A stretch of DNA of 12,822 nt from Betaproteobacteria bacterium (lineage in GTDB: Bacteria > Pseudomonadota > Gammaproteobacteria > Burkholderiales > Burkholderiaceae_C). Position 1 is the first letter of the stretch; each line of letters starts with the position of its first letter. Below are positions 1 to 8,165 of this stretch, piece by piece. Position numbers and translations under genes: made by a program. The stretch lies in assembly GCA_009922295.1 (NCBI GenBank), contig RFWA01000038.1:1-12822 (forward strand), read 5' to 3'. Below the pieces are notes generated by a model. It did no database searches. It worked only from the letters and a program-made list of their open reading frames with translations, and was not told the DNA's origin.

Positions 1-1
1 C

Positions 2-880
2 GGCCTGTGCCTGATGGACCGGCACGCGCCGGCGGCTCTGCTCAACCGCGCCGGCCCTGGTGGTACCGACGCTACCGAGCAAAGCCTGATTGATTCCGAA
101 CACCTGCTGCAGCAGTGGCAGGGCGTCGGCCGGCTCGGTTATGCCATCACGCCGCGCTTTGCGCCGACCTCCAGCGATGCCCAACTGCGCGGCGCCGGGG
201 AACTGGCGGCGCGCTACCCGCAGGCCTGGGTCCAGTCGCATGTGGCCGAAAACCACGAGGAGATCGCCTGGGCTCGGGCCTTGTTTCCGCAGTCGCGCAG
301 CTATTTGGCCACCTATGCCGATTTCGGCCTCATGCGTGAGCGTTCGGTTTACGCCCATTGCATCCATTTTGACGATGCCGACAGGGCCCTGATGCGCGAG
401 ACCGGCGCCGCCGCCGCCGTTTGCCCCACCAGCAACCTATTTTTGGGCAGCGGCTTTTTTGACTATGTCGCGGCTGACCGGGCCGGTTTCCGTTACGGCT
501 TGGCCAGTGATGTGGGCGGCGGCACCTCGTTCAGCCCGTTCCACACCATGCTCGCGGCCTATTACGTCGGGCGCGAAGGGCAGGCCAAGGCAGGTGTTTC
601 GCTGATGCCACAGCAACTGTGGTGGCAGCACACCGCCGGTGCAGCCCAGGCCCTGGGGCTGGACGGCCGAGGCGGTGGCGGTGGCCGTGGCGGTGGGCCG
701 GCCGTCGGTAACCTGCAGCCGGGCTGTGAGGCTGATTTTGTGGTGCTCAACCCGCAGGCCACGCCCTTGCTGGCGCGGCGCACAGCCCGGGCGAGTACGC
801 TCGACGAGTTGTTGTTTGCCATGATCGTGCTGGGCGACGACCGTGTCGTCGAGCGCACTGTGATTTCACAAGCGATTTAG
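2..880 (+). CDS. guaD: Guanine deaminase, C-terminal part (5' end outside window)
   Basis: Hydrolyses guanine to xanthine plus ammonia in purine salvage/catabolism; cytosolic zinc enzyme of the amidohydrolase superfamily. The reading frame is open from base 2 and the first residues (GLCLMDRHAP) correspond to the middle of GuaD, so roughly 150 N-terminal residues, including the HxH metal motif, lie outside the window. Visible family motifs in order: YAITPRFAPT, then SHVAENHEE (zinc-ligand His and catalytic Glu, near 234-260), YAHCIHFDD (near 350-376), CPTSNLFLGSG, and SDVGGGTSFS (metal-binding Asp, near 505-535), ending in the usual ADFVVLNPQATPLLARR tail. Oddity: a glycine run (RGGGGGRGGG, near 668-700) sits between LGLD and VGNL where homologues normally have a few residues. 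It lies on the same strand as dcd with a 76-bp gap. Identification is firm; the ATG at base 14 is internal, not a start. Confidence 0.93.
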   Translation, partial: GLCLMDRHAPAALLNRAGPGGTDATEQSLIDSEHLLQQWQGVGRLGYAITPRFAPTSSDAQLRGAGELAARYPQAWVQSHVAENHEEIAWARALFPQSRSYLATYADFGLMRERSVYAHCIHFDDADRALMRETGAAAAVCPTSNLFLGSGFFDYVAADRAGFRYGLASDVGGGTSFSPFHTMLAAYYVGREGQAKAGVSLMPQQLWWQHTAGAAQALGLDGRGGGGGRGGGPAVGNLQPGCEADFVVLNPQATPLLARRTARASTLDELLFAMIVLGDDRVVERTVISQAI

Positions 881-908
881 GCCGCCAGCCCCTGTCGCTG
901 TTGAGTTA

Positions 909-933
909 GTAGCTATTGAAGTTGTAGCGCTAG
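909..933 (+). repeat. Comamonadaceae-type short intergenic repeat (copy 1)
   Basis: The guaD-dcd gap contains GTAGCTATTGAAGTTGTAGC followed by GCTAG. It is AT-richer than the flanks and aligns with the element at 12653-12679 (shared GCTA...TTGTAGC...TAGCG pattern). From memory, elements of this look are scattered between genes in Comamonadaceae genomes. No protein coding is expected here. The match between copies is partial, so homology is probable rather than certain. Confidence 0.5.
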
Positions 934-956
934 TTGTCTGAAGATTACAATCAGAC

Positions 957-1523
957 CTGACGATCAAGAGCGACAATTGGATACGCCGCATGGCCGAGAC
1001 CACCGGCATGATCGAGCCCTTCGAGCCACGCCAGATCCGGGAGCGTGACGGCCAAAAGATCATTTCTTACGGAACCAGCAGCTACGGCTACGACATCCGC
1101 TGTGCGCCCGAGTTCAAGGTGTTCACCAACATCCACAGCACCGTGGTCGACCCCAAGAATTTTGATGAGAAAAGCTTTGTCGATTTCCATGACGATGTCT
1201 GCATCATCCCGCCCAACAGTTTTGCCCTGGCCCGTACCATGGAGTACTTTCGTATTCCGCGCAATGTGCTGACCATCTGCCTGGGCAAAAGCACCTATGC
1301 CCGTTGCGGCATCATCGTCAACGTGACGCCATTCGAGCCTGAGTGGGAAGGTTTTGTGACCCTGGAATTCTCCAACACCACGCCGCTACCCGCCAAAATT
1401 TATGCCGGAGAGGGCTGCGCACAGGTGCTGTTTTTTGAGAGCGACGAGGTCTGCGAGACCAGCTACAAAGACCGCGGCGGCAAGTACCAGGGTCAGCGCG
1501 GCGTGACCTTACCAAAAGCATAA
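957..1523 (+). CDS. dcd: dCTP deaminase (apparent CTG start)
   Basis: Deaminates dCTP to dUTP, feeding dUTPase and thymidylate synthesis; cytosolic trimer. Family motifs (188-residue numbering): SSYGYDIR at 41-48, GKSTYARCG at 110-118 (Ser112 and Arg116), and VTLEFSNTTPLP at 134-145 with the presumed catalytic Glu137; the C-terminus KYQGQRGVTLPK is typical. The only ATG (990) would give 177 residues and cut off the conserved N-terminus. The codons just upstream read TIKSDNWIRR, matching the family's usual M-S-I-K-S-D-x-W-I-R-R-M. The position of the initiator Met is CTG at 957, which gives exactly the 188 residues usual in betaproteobacteria. The frame is closed by a stop at 939-941 and holds no in-frame ATG, GTG or TTG before 990. 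A weak purine stretch (TGAAGA, 939-944) precedes it. Either a true CTG start or an ATG-to-CTG error; function is not in doubt. Confidence 0.94.
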   Translation: MTIKSDNWIRRMAETTGMIEPFEPRQIRERDGQKIISYGTSSYGYDIRCAPEFKVFTNIHSTVVDPKNFDEKSFVDFHDDVCIIPPNSFALARTMEYFRIPRNVLTICLGKSTYARCGIIVNVTPFEPEWEGFVTLEFSNTTPLPAKIYAGEGCAQVLFFESDEVCETSYKDRGGKYQGQRGVTLPKA

Positions 1524-1595
1524 ATCAGCGCTCAGGAGCCCAAACAGCCCAATGGGGGATAATCAGGGTTTGCCCCGATTCCCCGGGCACGATCA

Positions 1596-1612
1596 GCTAT
1601 CGGTTCGATAGC
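1596..1612 (+). other. Perfect 7-bp stem-loop in the rhlE leader
   Basis: GCTATCG, loop GTT, CGATAGC form a perfect inverted repeat ending 18 bases before the helicase ATG. The 107-bp dcd-helicase gap also holds GATAAT (1558-1563), five of six to a sigma70 -10 box but without a convincing -35. The hairpin has no following T run, so a leader structure or a protein-binding palindrome fits better than a terminator. Its AGCTAT...ATAGC arms also resemble the family repeat elements seen elsewhere in the window. Confidence 0.4.
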
Positions 1613-1630
1613 ACCTGACCTTGGCTGTGA

Positions 1631-3172
<1,542 letters not shown>

Positions 3173-3183
3173 GCGCGGCGCTG

Positions 3184-3199
3184 GCCCGGTCAGCCGGGC
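3184..3199. terminator. Short GC hairpin between convergent rhlE and apaH
   Basis: GCCCGG, loop TCAG, CCGGGC form a 6-bp perfect stem just after the helicase stop and across the apaH stop codon (3190-3192). Its position between convergent genes suits a bidirectional terminator, but there is no proper T tract on either strand, so this is a weak call. Confidence 0.35.
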
Positions 3200-4053
3200 T
3201 TCTGCCCCTCAGGGCATTTGACCTGAAACAGCATTTGAGAGAGTGCTTGGCCCGGCACCCCGGGCGCGCCGCTACCCAGGCGCATCGCGCTCAGGCAGCC
3301 CCCCCACACGCAACCGGTGTCAAGCGACAGCACGTCTGGGCGCCTCAGCGCACCCAGGGTAGACCAGTGACCAAAGGCTACCGTCACGCCGGCTGTTTGC
3401 CGGCCAGGCACGTCAAACCAGGGTTGGTAACCGGTGGGCGATGCGCCTGCACCCTCTTTGGTGGCAAATTCCATGCGGCCCTGGGCGTCGCAAAACCGCA
3501 GGCGGGTCAGGGCATTCACGATCATGCGCCAGCGCGGCACGCCCTGAAGCGTCTCATGCCAGCAATCAGGCTCGTCGCCATACAGCTGTTGCAAGAAATC
3601 ACCCGCCGCATCGCTGCGCAGCACCTGCTCCACCTCGGCCGCCCTGGCCATGGTTTGCCCCACAGTCCAGTCGGGCAGCACGCCGGCGTGCACCATCAGC
3701 ACCGGGTGGGCGTCAATGTGCTCCAGGATGGCCAGGCGCTGCCAGCGCAACCAGTCCAGCATGGCGCCGCGGTCGGGCGCCTGCAGAATATCGTTCACCG
3801 TGTCGCTGCGGTGCGGCAGGCGTGCACCCTGCGCCAGCGCCAACAGGTGAAGATCGTGGTTGCCCAGCACGCATTGAGCGGCAGCGCCGTAGCGCATCAG
3901 TCGTCGCAGCACGCTGGCCGACGCTGGTCCGCGGTTCACCAGGTCCCCCAGCAGAAACAAGGTGTCGCGACTGGGCGAGAACGCCAGCTCCGCCAGCAAG
4001 CGCTGCAAGGGCTCGTCACAGCCCTGAATATCACCGATCAAGTACATTGCCAT
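3190..4053 (-). CDS. apaH: Symmetrical bis(5'-nucleosyl)-tetraphosphatase
   Basis: Hydrolyses Ap4A to two ADP, controlling alarmone dinucleotide and Np4-RNA cap levels; cytosolic member of the metallophosphoesterase family. Metal-binding motifs are all present in the 287-residue product: GDIQGC 7-12, GDLVNRGP 36-43, GNHD 64-67, HAG 122-124, and a later AFGHWS plus LDTGCVWGG. E. coli ApaH is about 280 residues, so length fits. The frame stays open upstream to 4284, but that extension lies inside the divergent CNNM gene and has no family similarity. Start chosen at ATG 4053 (MAMYLIGDIQ), preceded by GAGA 10 bases upstream; ATG 4062 (MNTMAMY) and ATG 4047 are alternatives. The divergent neighbour starts at 4078, leaving about 24 bases between the two starts, so at least one promoter must lie inside coding sequence. 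Confidence 0.95.
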   Translation of the reverse strand: MAMYLIGDIQGCDEPLQRLLAELAFSPSRDTLFLLGDLVNRGPASASVLRRLMRYGAAAQCVLGNHDLHLLALAQGARLPHRSDTVNDILQAPDRGAMLDWLRWQRLAILEHIDAHPVLMVHAGVLPDWTVGQTMARAAEVEQVLRSDAAGDFLQQLYGDEPDCWHETLQGVPRWRMIVNALTRLRFCDAQGRMEFATKEGAGASPTGYQPWFDVPGRQTAGVTVAFGHWSTLGALRRPDVLSLDTGCVWGGCLSAMRLGSGAPGVPGQALSQMLFQVKCPEGQKPG

Positions 4054-4077
4054 GGTGTTCATTCTCGCGCCTGATCC

Positions 4078-4989
4078 ATGGACGTCTTGCTGATTGTCTT
4101 TCTGACCCTGACGGCCGCCAAGCCCTTCGTGAGGTTGCTGTCTGGCACTACCGCCGGTGTGCTCAAGTTGCTTCGCATCGACACCAACGCTGCGCGCGCC
4201 GTGACTGAGGAAGAAATTACCGCCAGCCTGGAGGAGGGCGTGGATGCGGGCGTGATTGAACAGCATGAACACCAGATGGTGCAAAACGTCTTCCAGCTCG
4301 ATGAGAGGCCGCTGACGTCGCTGATGGTGCCGCGCACCGACGTGGAGTGGCTGGACGCCTCAATGACGGTGGCGCAGGGCTTGCAACATGCCAGTGCCGG
4401 CGGCAGCAAGGGCGCTCATTCCTGGTACCCGGTCTGTCGGGGCTCCCTGGACGATGTGTTGGGGGTGATCAGCGTGGCAAGACTGCTGGAGCTTGGCGTT
4501 GATACGCCTGGGAGCATCGAGCCATACGCAACGCCAGCCTCTTTTGTCCCTGAAACCTTGAGCGGTATGGAACTGCTGGAGCAGTTTCGCGCCCGCGCTG
4601 GACGCTTTGTCTTCGTTGTCGACGAATACGGCGTGGTGCAAGGCCTGCTCACACCGCGCGACCTGCTCGAAGCCATCACCGGTGAGTTGCAGCCGGGCGC
4701 CCAGATTGATGCATGGGCCACCCAGCGTGACGACGGCAGCTGGTTGCTGGACGGTTTGATGCCCGTGGGCGAACTCAAGGTTCGCCTTGAGCTGGACGAA
4801 CTGCCCCAGGAAGACCGTGGCCGTTACAACACGGTGGCAGGCCTGCTGATGTCGGTGTCCGGCCACTTGCCGGCGGTGGCTGAGCGCATCGACTGCGTCG
4901 GTTGGTGTTTCGAGGTGGTTGACCTGGATGGCAAGCGCATTGACAAGGTGCTGGCTACGCCCTTGCGACCGCCAATTGGGAGCGCCTAG
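4078..4989 (+). CDS. CNNM/CorC (PaeA/YtfL-like) family protein lacking its DUF21 membrane domain
   Basis: Relatives of this family are inner-membrane proteins of about 430-450 residues: a DUF21/CNNM transmembrane domain, a CBS pair and a CorC_HlyC domain, linked to Mg/Co or polyamine efflux. This gene encodes 303 residues. Residues 1-11 (MDVLLIVFLTL) look like the very start of the membrane domain. They are followed at once by TAAKPFVRLLSGTTAGVLK, which in homologues lies at the end of DUF21, so about 120-140 residues are missing with the frame kept. The rest is intact: VTEEEITASLEEGVDAGVIE 42-61, CBS pair about 84-205 (MVPR 83-86, HSWYPV 114-119, DEYGVVQGL 182-190), and CorC_HlyC about 218-296 ending FEVVDLDGKRIDKVL. 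No clear Shine-Dalgarno precedes ATG 4078. The product would be soluble or weakly membrane-associated: a loss-of-transport derivative, a cytosolic CBS regulator, or a young pseudogene. The CBS family assignment is firm; the deletion is inferred from remembered homologues. Confidence 0.85.
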   Translation: MDVLLIVFLTLTAAKPFVRLLSGTTAGVLKLLRIDTNAARAVTEEEITASLEEGVDAGVIEQHEHQMVQNVFQLDERPLTSLMVPRTDVEWLDASMTVAQGLQHASAGGSKGAHSWYPVCRGSLDDVLGVISVARLLELGVDTPGSIEPYATPASFVPETLSGMELLEQFRARAGRFVFVVDEYGVVQGLLTPRDLLEAITGELQPGAQIDAWATQRDDGSWLLDGLMPVGELKVRLELDELPQEDRGRYNTVAGLLMSVSGHLPAVAERIDCVGWCFEVVDLDGKRIDKVLATPLRPPIGSA

Positions 4990-5120
4990 GCTCTTCCAGC
5001 TACCCGGTACGAAAGCTGGCCCACCAGCTCGTGCAGCCCCGGCGCCTGCTGCAGAAAGGGCCGGGCGAGTCAGGCCAGCGGTTGAGTGGCAAATGCAAGC
5101 AGTTTGGCGGTGATAAACAC
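4986..5120 (-). pseudogene. Scar of a YdcF/ElyC-like (DUF218) gene: both ends kept, middle lost
   Basis: Reading the minus strand from GTG 5120, the frame gives VFITAKLLAFATQPLA and then a TGA (5070-5072). It continues in the same frame as LARPFLQQAPGLHELVGQLS plus YRVAGRA, with a TAG at 4986-4988. The first part resembles the N-terminal membrane anchor of Comamonadaceae YdcF-family proteins (KLLAFATQPLAW). The second resembles their C-terminus (LHELVGxLAYRLAGRA), as far as I remember those sequences. Intact family members are about 250 residues, so some 200 residues, including the catalytic-like core, are absent. The TAG overlaps the stop of the convergent CNNM-type gene (4987-4989). The remainder of the 263-bp gap before fhs (5121-5252) holds only the fhs leader; I see no other gene there. 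Confidence 0.5.
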
Positions 5121-5241
5121 AGTGCCACACCGGGTGATGTGGCGCGGTCGGGATAGTCAATGACGCTTTGGCGATTGTGGTCTGTGCCTTCGCTGACCAG
5201 AATTGCAAGTTTGGACCAGCAGGGTCGAGGCAAAAAAATAC

Positions 5242-5248
5242 AAGGAGA
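5242..5248 (+). promoter_or_regulatory. Shine-Dalgarno of fhs, deciding a GTG start
   Basis: AAGGAGA lies with its GGAG core 5 bases before GTG 5253, the strongest ribosome binding site near this gene. It fixes the start at GTG rather than at the in-frame ATG at 5160, which has no such site and would add 31 residues absent from the family. Confidence 0.85.
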
Positions 5249-5252
5249 CACC

Positions 5253-6929
5253 GTGATTGGTTCAGACATTGAAATCGCCCAAGCCGCCACACTGAAACCC
5301 ATCATCCAAATGGCGCAGGACCGGCTCGGCATCCCGCCTGAAGCGCTGGAGCCCTACGGCCACTACAAGGCCAAGATCGACCTGCAATGGCTCAACAACA
5401 ACCAGACGCCTAACGGCAAGCTGGTGCTGGTGACCGCCATCAGCCCCACGCCGGCGGGTGAGGGCAAGACCACCACCACGGTGGGGCTGGGCGACGCGCT
5501 CAACCGCATTGGCAAGCGCACTGTGATCGCTTTGCGCGAGCCCTCGCTCGGCCCGGTGTTCGGCATGAAAGGCGGCGCGGCCGGCGGCGGTTATGCCCAG
5601 GTGGTGCCTATGGAGGACATCAACCTGCACTTCACCGGCGACTTCAACGCTATTGCGCTGGCCCACAACCTGCTGGCCGCGCTGATGGACAACCACATCC
5701 ACCACGGCAACACGCTCGGGTTTGACGCGCGGCGCATCGTCTGGCGCCGGGTGATGGACATGAACGACCGAGCCCTGCGCGCCACGGTGGTCTCTTTGGG
5801 CGGGCCCGGCAACGGCTTCCCGCGCGAGGACGGTTTTGACATTGTGGTGGCCTCTGAGGTCATGGCCATCTTCTGTCTGGCCACCTCCCGTCGTGACCTG
5901 AAACAACGCCTGGGCAACATCATTGTTGGCTACACCCGCGAGCAAACACCCATCCGCGCCAGTGACCTGAAAGCCCAGGGCGCCATGGCGGCTTTGCTCA
6001 AAGACGCCATCAAACCCAACCTGGTGCAAACCTTGGAGAACAACCCGGCCATCATCCATGGTGGCCCGTTTGCCAACATTGCCCACGGCTGCAACACGGT
6101 GACCGCCACCCAGGCCGCGCTCAAGCTGGGCGAGTACGTGGTGACCGAGGCTGGTTTTGGTGCCGACCTGGGCGCCGAAAAGTTCATTGACATCAAGTGC
6201 CGAAAGTCCGGCCTGCGGCCTGACGTGGCGGTGGTGGTGGCCACCTTGCGCGCCCTCAAGCATCACGGCGGCGTGGACGCCAAAGACCTGAACACGCCCA
6301 ACCTGGCTGCGCTGGAAAAAGGCATGGCCAACCTGGAGCGGCATGTGGACAACATCCGCAACCGCTACGGCCTGCCATGTGTGGTGTCGATCAACCATTT
6401 CACCTCAGACACCGAGCCCGAGCTCGACCTGCTGCGCCAGAAAATGGACCAACTGGGTGTGCCGGTGGTGGTGGCGCGGCACTGGTCGCAGGGCTCGGCA
6501 GGCGCCGAAGACCTGGCACGCATCGTGGTCAAACTGGCTGAGTCCGGCACCGCCAACATGCGCTATGTCTATGAAGACGCCGACACCCTGTGGGACAAGA
6601 TGAAAGCCATCGCCACCCAGGTCTACGGTGCTGCCGGCATCTCGGCCGACTCTGCCGTGCGCGCCAAAATCGAGAAACTCCAGCAAGACGGTTACGGCCA
6701 TTACCCGGTCTGTGTGGCCAAGACCCAATACTCGTTCTCTACCGACCCCAAACTGCGCGCGGCACCCTCGGGCCACACAGTTAATGTGCGCGAGGTCCGA
6801 CTGGCAGCCGGCGCCGAGTTTGTGGTGATGATCTGCGGCGACATCATGACCATGCCCGGACTGCCTAAGGAACCTGCCTCGATGCGCATCGACATCGACG
6901 ACGACGGGAAGATTTCAGGCTTGTTCTAG
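5253..6929 (+). CDS. fhs: Formate-tetrahydrofolate ligase
   Basis: Joins formate to tetrahydrofolate using ATP, making 10-formyl-THF for purine synthesis, formyl-Met and one-carbon metabolism; cytosolic homotetramer. The 558-residue product matches the usual 555-560. Key motifs: EPYGHYKAK 33-41, the ATP-binding loop PTPAGEGKTTTT 65-76, REPSLGPVFGMKGGAAGGGY 95-114, VVPMEDINLHFTGD 117-130, further on GNGFPREDGFDI, GGPFANIAHGCN, VTEAGFGADLGAEKF, and the C-terminal MTMPGLPKEPAS. Start is GTG 5253 with AAGGAGA just upstream. Nothing is truncated. The stop lies 9 bases from that of the convergent Gfo/Idh gene, with no obvious terminator between. Formate assimilation into folates fits a facultative or one-carbon-using betaproteobacterium, but the neighbours give no specific pathway. 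Confidence 0.98.
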   Translation: MIGSDIEIAQAATLKPIIQMAQDRLGIPPEALEPYGHYKAKIDLQWLNNNQTPNGKLVLVTAISPTPAGEGKTTTTVGLGDALNRIGKRTVIALREPSLGPVFGMKGGAAGGGYAQVVPMEDINLHFTGDFNAIALAHNLLAALMDNHIHHGNTLGFDARRIVWRRVMDMNDRALRATVVSLGGPGNGFPREDGFDIVVASEVMAIFCLATSRRDLKQRLGNIIVGYTREQTPIRASDLKAQGAMAALLKDAIKPNLVQTLENNPAIIHGGPFANIAHGCNTVTATQAALKLGEYVVTEAGFGADLGAEKFIDIKCRKSGLRPDVAVVVATLRALKHHGGVDAKDLNTPNLAALEKGMANLERHVDNIRNRYGLPCVVSINHFTSDTEPELDLLRQKMDQLGVPVVVARHWSQGSAGAEDLARIVVKLAESGTANMRYVYEDADTLWDKMKAIATQVYGAAGISADSAVRAKIEKLQQDGYGHYPVCVAKTQYSFSTDPKLRAAPSGHTVNVREVRLAAGAEFVVMICGDIMTMPGLPKEPASMRIDIDDDGKISGLF

Positions 6930-6938
6930 GCCTGGCGC

Positions 6939-8108
6939 TCACCAGTTGAGTGCCCAGTCGCCCCGCGTCAGGTCAATGCGCTCACCGGTCTGTGCTGAAT
7001 GCTCGGCGGCCAGGCCAATCACCACCGCCTTCAGGCCATCGGTCAGGCTCACTTCCACGGCCTGCTGGCCTTGCAAAACGGCCAGAAATTTTTGGTGCTG
7101 GTAGAAGGTGGAGCCATTGTGGTCGCCAGCGTCCAGCAGCAGCGGGTCCACCGGGATCTCCAGCAAACGTGGCCCGGCCGGTTGGCGCGGGCTGACGATC
7201 AGCTGCGCCACCGGGGCTGCGCCCAGCAGCTCGCCCGGCCAGAAGCGGCCCGGGCCGGGCACCTTGCATTCGAGCTTGCCAAGCGGCCCGACCACGCTGA
7301 TTTCTTCTTGGTAACGCGAGCCTTCGGCAAACATGCACAGCTCCAGCAAGGCCCGCCGGCCGCCCGGGAAGTCCAGCACCACAAAGGCGTTGTCCAGGAT
7401 GTCGGGTTGCCCGTCGGCGTAGCGCTCTTCCAGATGGTTGTGGTTTTGCCCGCCCGAGGCGTAGAGCCGGATCGGGTCGGCCTGCATCACCAGGCGCATC
7501 AGGTCAAAGAAATGGCAGCATTTCTCGACCAGCGTGCCGCCGGTGTTGCGGGCAAAGCGGTTCCAGTCGCCCACCTTGGTCAGAAAAGGGTATCGGTGCT
7601 CGCGGATCGACAGCATCACCGCGCTGCCGCAGGCCGCTTGGCTGCGCACCTCGTCCAGCAAGCGGGCAATGGGGGGCATGTAGCGGTATTCCATGGCGGT
7701 CCATACCGGCGCCGGGTAGCTGGCTACCAATTGCCGCAGCGTTTGCACGGCGGCCAGGTTGGTGCAGGCCGGCTTTTCCATCAGCACCGGCAGGGGGCGC
7801 GTTTGCGCAATCTGCTGCAGTTGCTCGGCGTGGCAGTGGTTGGGGCTGGTGATCACCAGGGCGTCCAGCTCGGGCCAAGCCAGTAGGGCTTCCAATGAAT
7901 AGAGCTGCGCCGCCGCCGGTGCCAGAGCTTCGCTGCGGACCCGCATGCCGGCATCGGGCTCAAAGATGGCGGCCACTTCAATGCCTGGCAGTAGCGCCAT
8001 GTTGCGCAGGTGTTCTTGGCCCATCATGCCGCAGCCGACCATGCCGTAGCGTTGCTTGTTGAGGGGGGGGCTATTGGTGCGCTGAGGCGGTGAGGTTGAC
8101 ATATTCAT
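6939..8108 (-). CDS. Gfo/Idh/MocA family NAD(P)-dependent oxidoreductase
   Basis: Family members oxidise or reduce sugars, inositols and related polyols with NAD(P). The 389-residue product has a Rossmann dinucleotide motif (YGMVGCGMMG, Gly25/Gly27/Gly30), an acidic residue after the second strand (AAIFEPDA), LVITSPNHCH 84-93, the hallmark MEKP 110-113, and the substrate-side GGTLVEKCCHFFD 190-202. In that last motif His199 and Asp202 match the conserved catalytic H-x-x-D pattern. The first about 18 residues (Ser/Pro/Asn rich) precede the fold, so the real start could be the second ATG (8102) or later; no strong Shine-Dalgarno is seen. It is divergent from the monooxygenase gene with a short shared gap and probably belongs to the same metabolic unit. 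Substrate cannot be told from sequence; a sugar or sugar-derivative dehydrogenase is the best guess. Confidence 0.9.
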   Translation of the reverse strand: MNMSTSPPQRTNSPPLNKQRYGMVGCGMMGQEHLRNMALLPGIEVAAIFEPDAGMRVRSEALAPAAAQLYSLEALLAWPELDALVITSPNHCHAEQLQQIAQTRPLPVLMEKPACTNLAAVQTLRQLVASYPAPVWTAMEYRYMPPIARLLDEVRSQAACGSAVMLSIREHRYPFLTKVGDWNRFARNTGGTLVEKCCHFFDLMRLVMQADPIRLYASGGQNHNHLEERYADGQPDILDNAFVVLDFPGGRRALLELCMFAEGSRYQEEISVVGPLGKLECKVPGPGRFWPGELLGAAPVAQLIVSPRQPAGPRLLEIPVDPLLLDAGDHNGSTFYQHQKFLAVLQGQQAVEVSLTDGLKAVVIGLAAEHSAQTGERIDLTRGDWALNW

Positions 8109-8165
8109 TTACCATTCATACACTTGCGTGCCACTATAGCAACAATCGACAGAAAGCCCCATCGC
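8109..8165. promoter_or_regulatory. Divergent intergenic region between Gfo/Idh and monooxygenase genes
   Basis: This short AT-richer gap must hold the promoters for both divergent genes. The hexamer ATTCAT occurs twice 11 bp apart (8104-8109 and 8115-8120), one helical turn, which could be half-sites for a regulator. TATAGC at 8135-8140 could be a -10 for the + strand gene, but no well-spaced -35 accompanies it. No regulator gene is seen in the window. Confidence 0.3.

Noticed and set aside
3235..4208. Two long + strand frames opposite apaH
   Set aside because: Shadow frames; the apaH metallophosphoesterase motifs are all on the minus strand.
4054..4284. N-terminal extension of apaH to base 4284
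   Set aside because: Lies wholly inside the divergent CNNM-type gene and has no ApaH similarity; GDIQGC must lie near the N-terminus.
5160..5252. ATG 5160 as the fhs start
   Set aside because: Adds 31 residues not found in the family, while GTG 5253 has an excellent Shine-Dalgarno and gives the normal length.
5262..6398. 378-codon antisense frame opposite fhs
   Set aside because: His/Val/Gln-rich composition typical of the complement of a GC-rich gene; fhs is intact and unmistakable.
6999..7886. 295-codon frame opposite the Gfo/Idh gene
   Set aside because: Low-complexity Gln/His/Ala-rich shadow; the minus-strand frame carries the Rossmann and EKP motifs.
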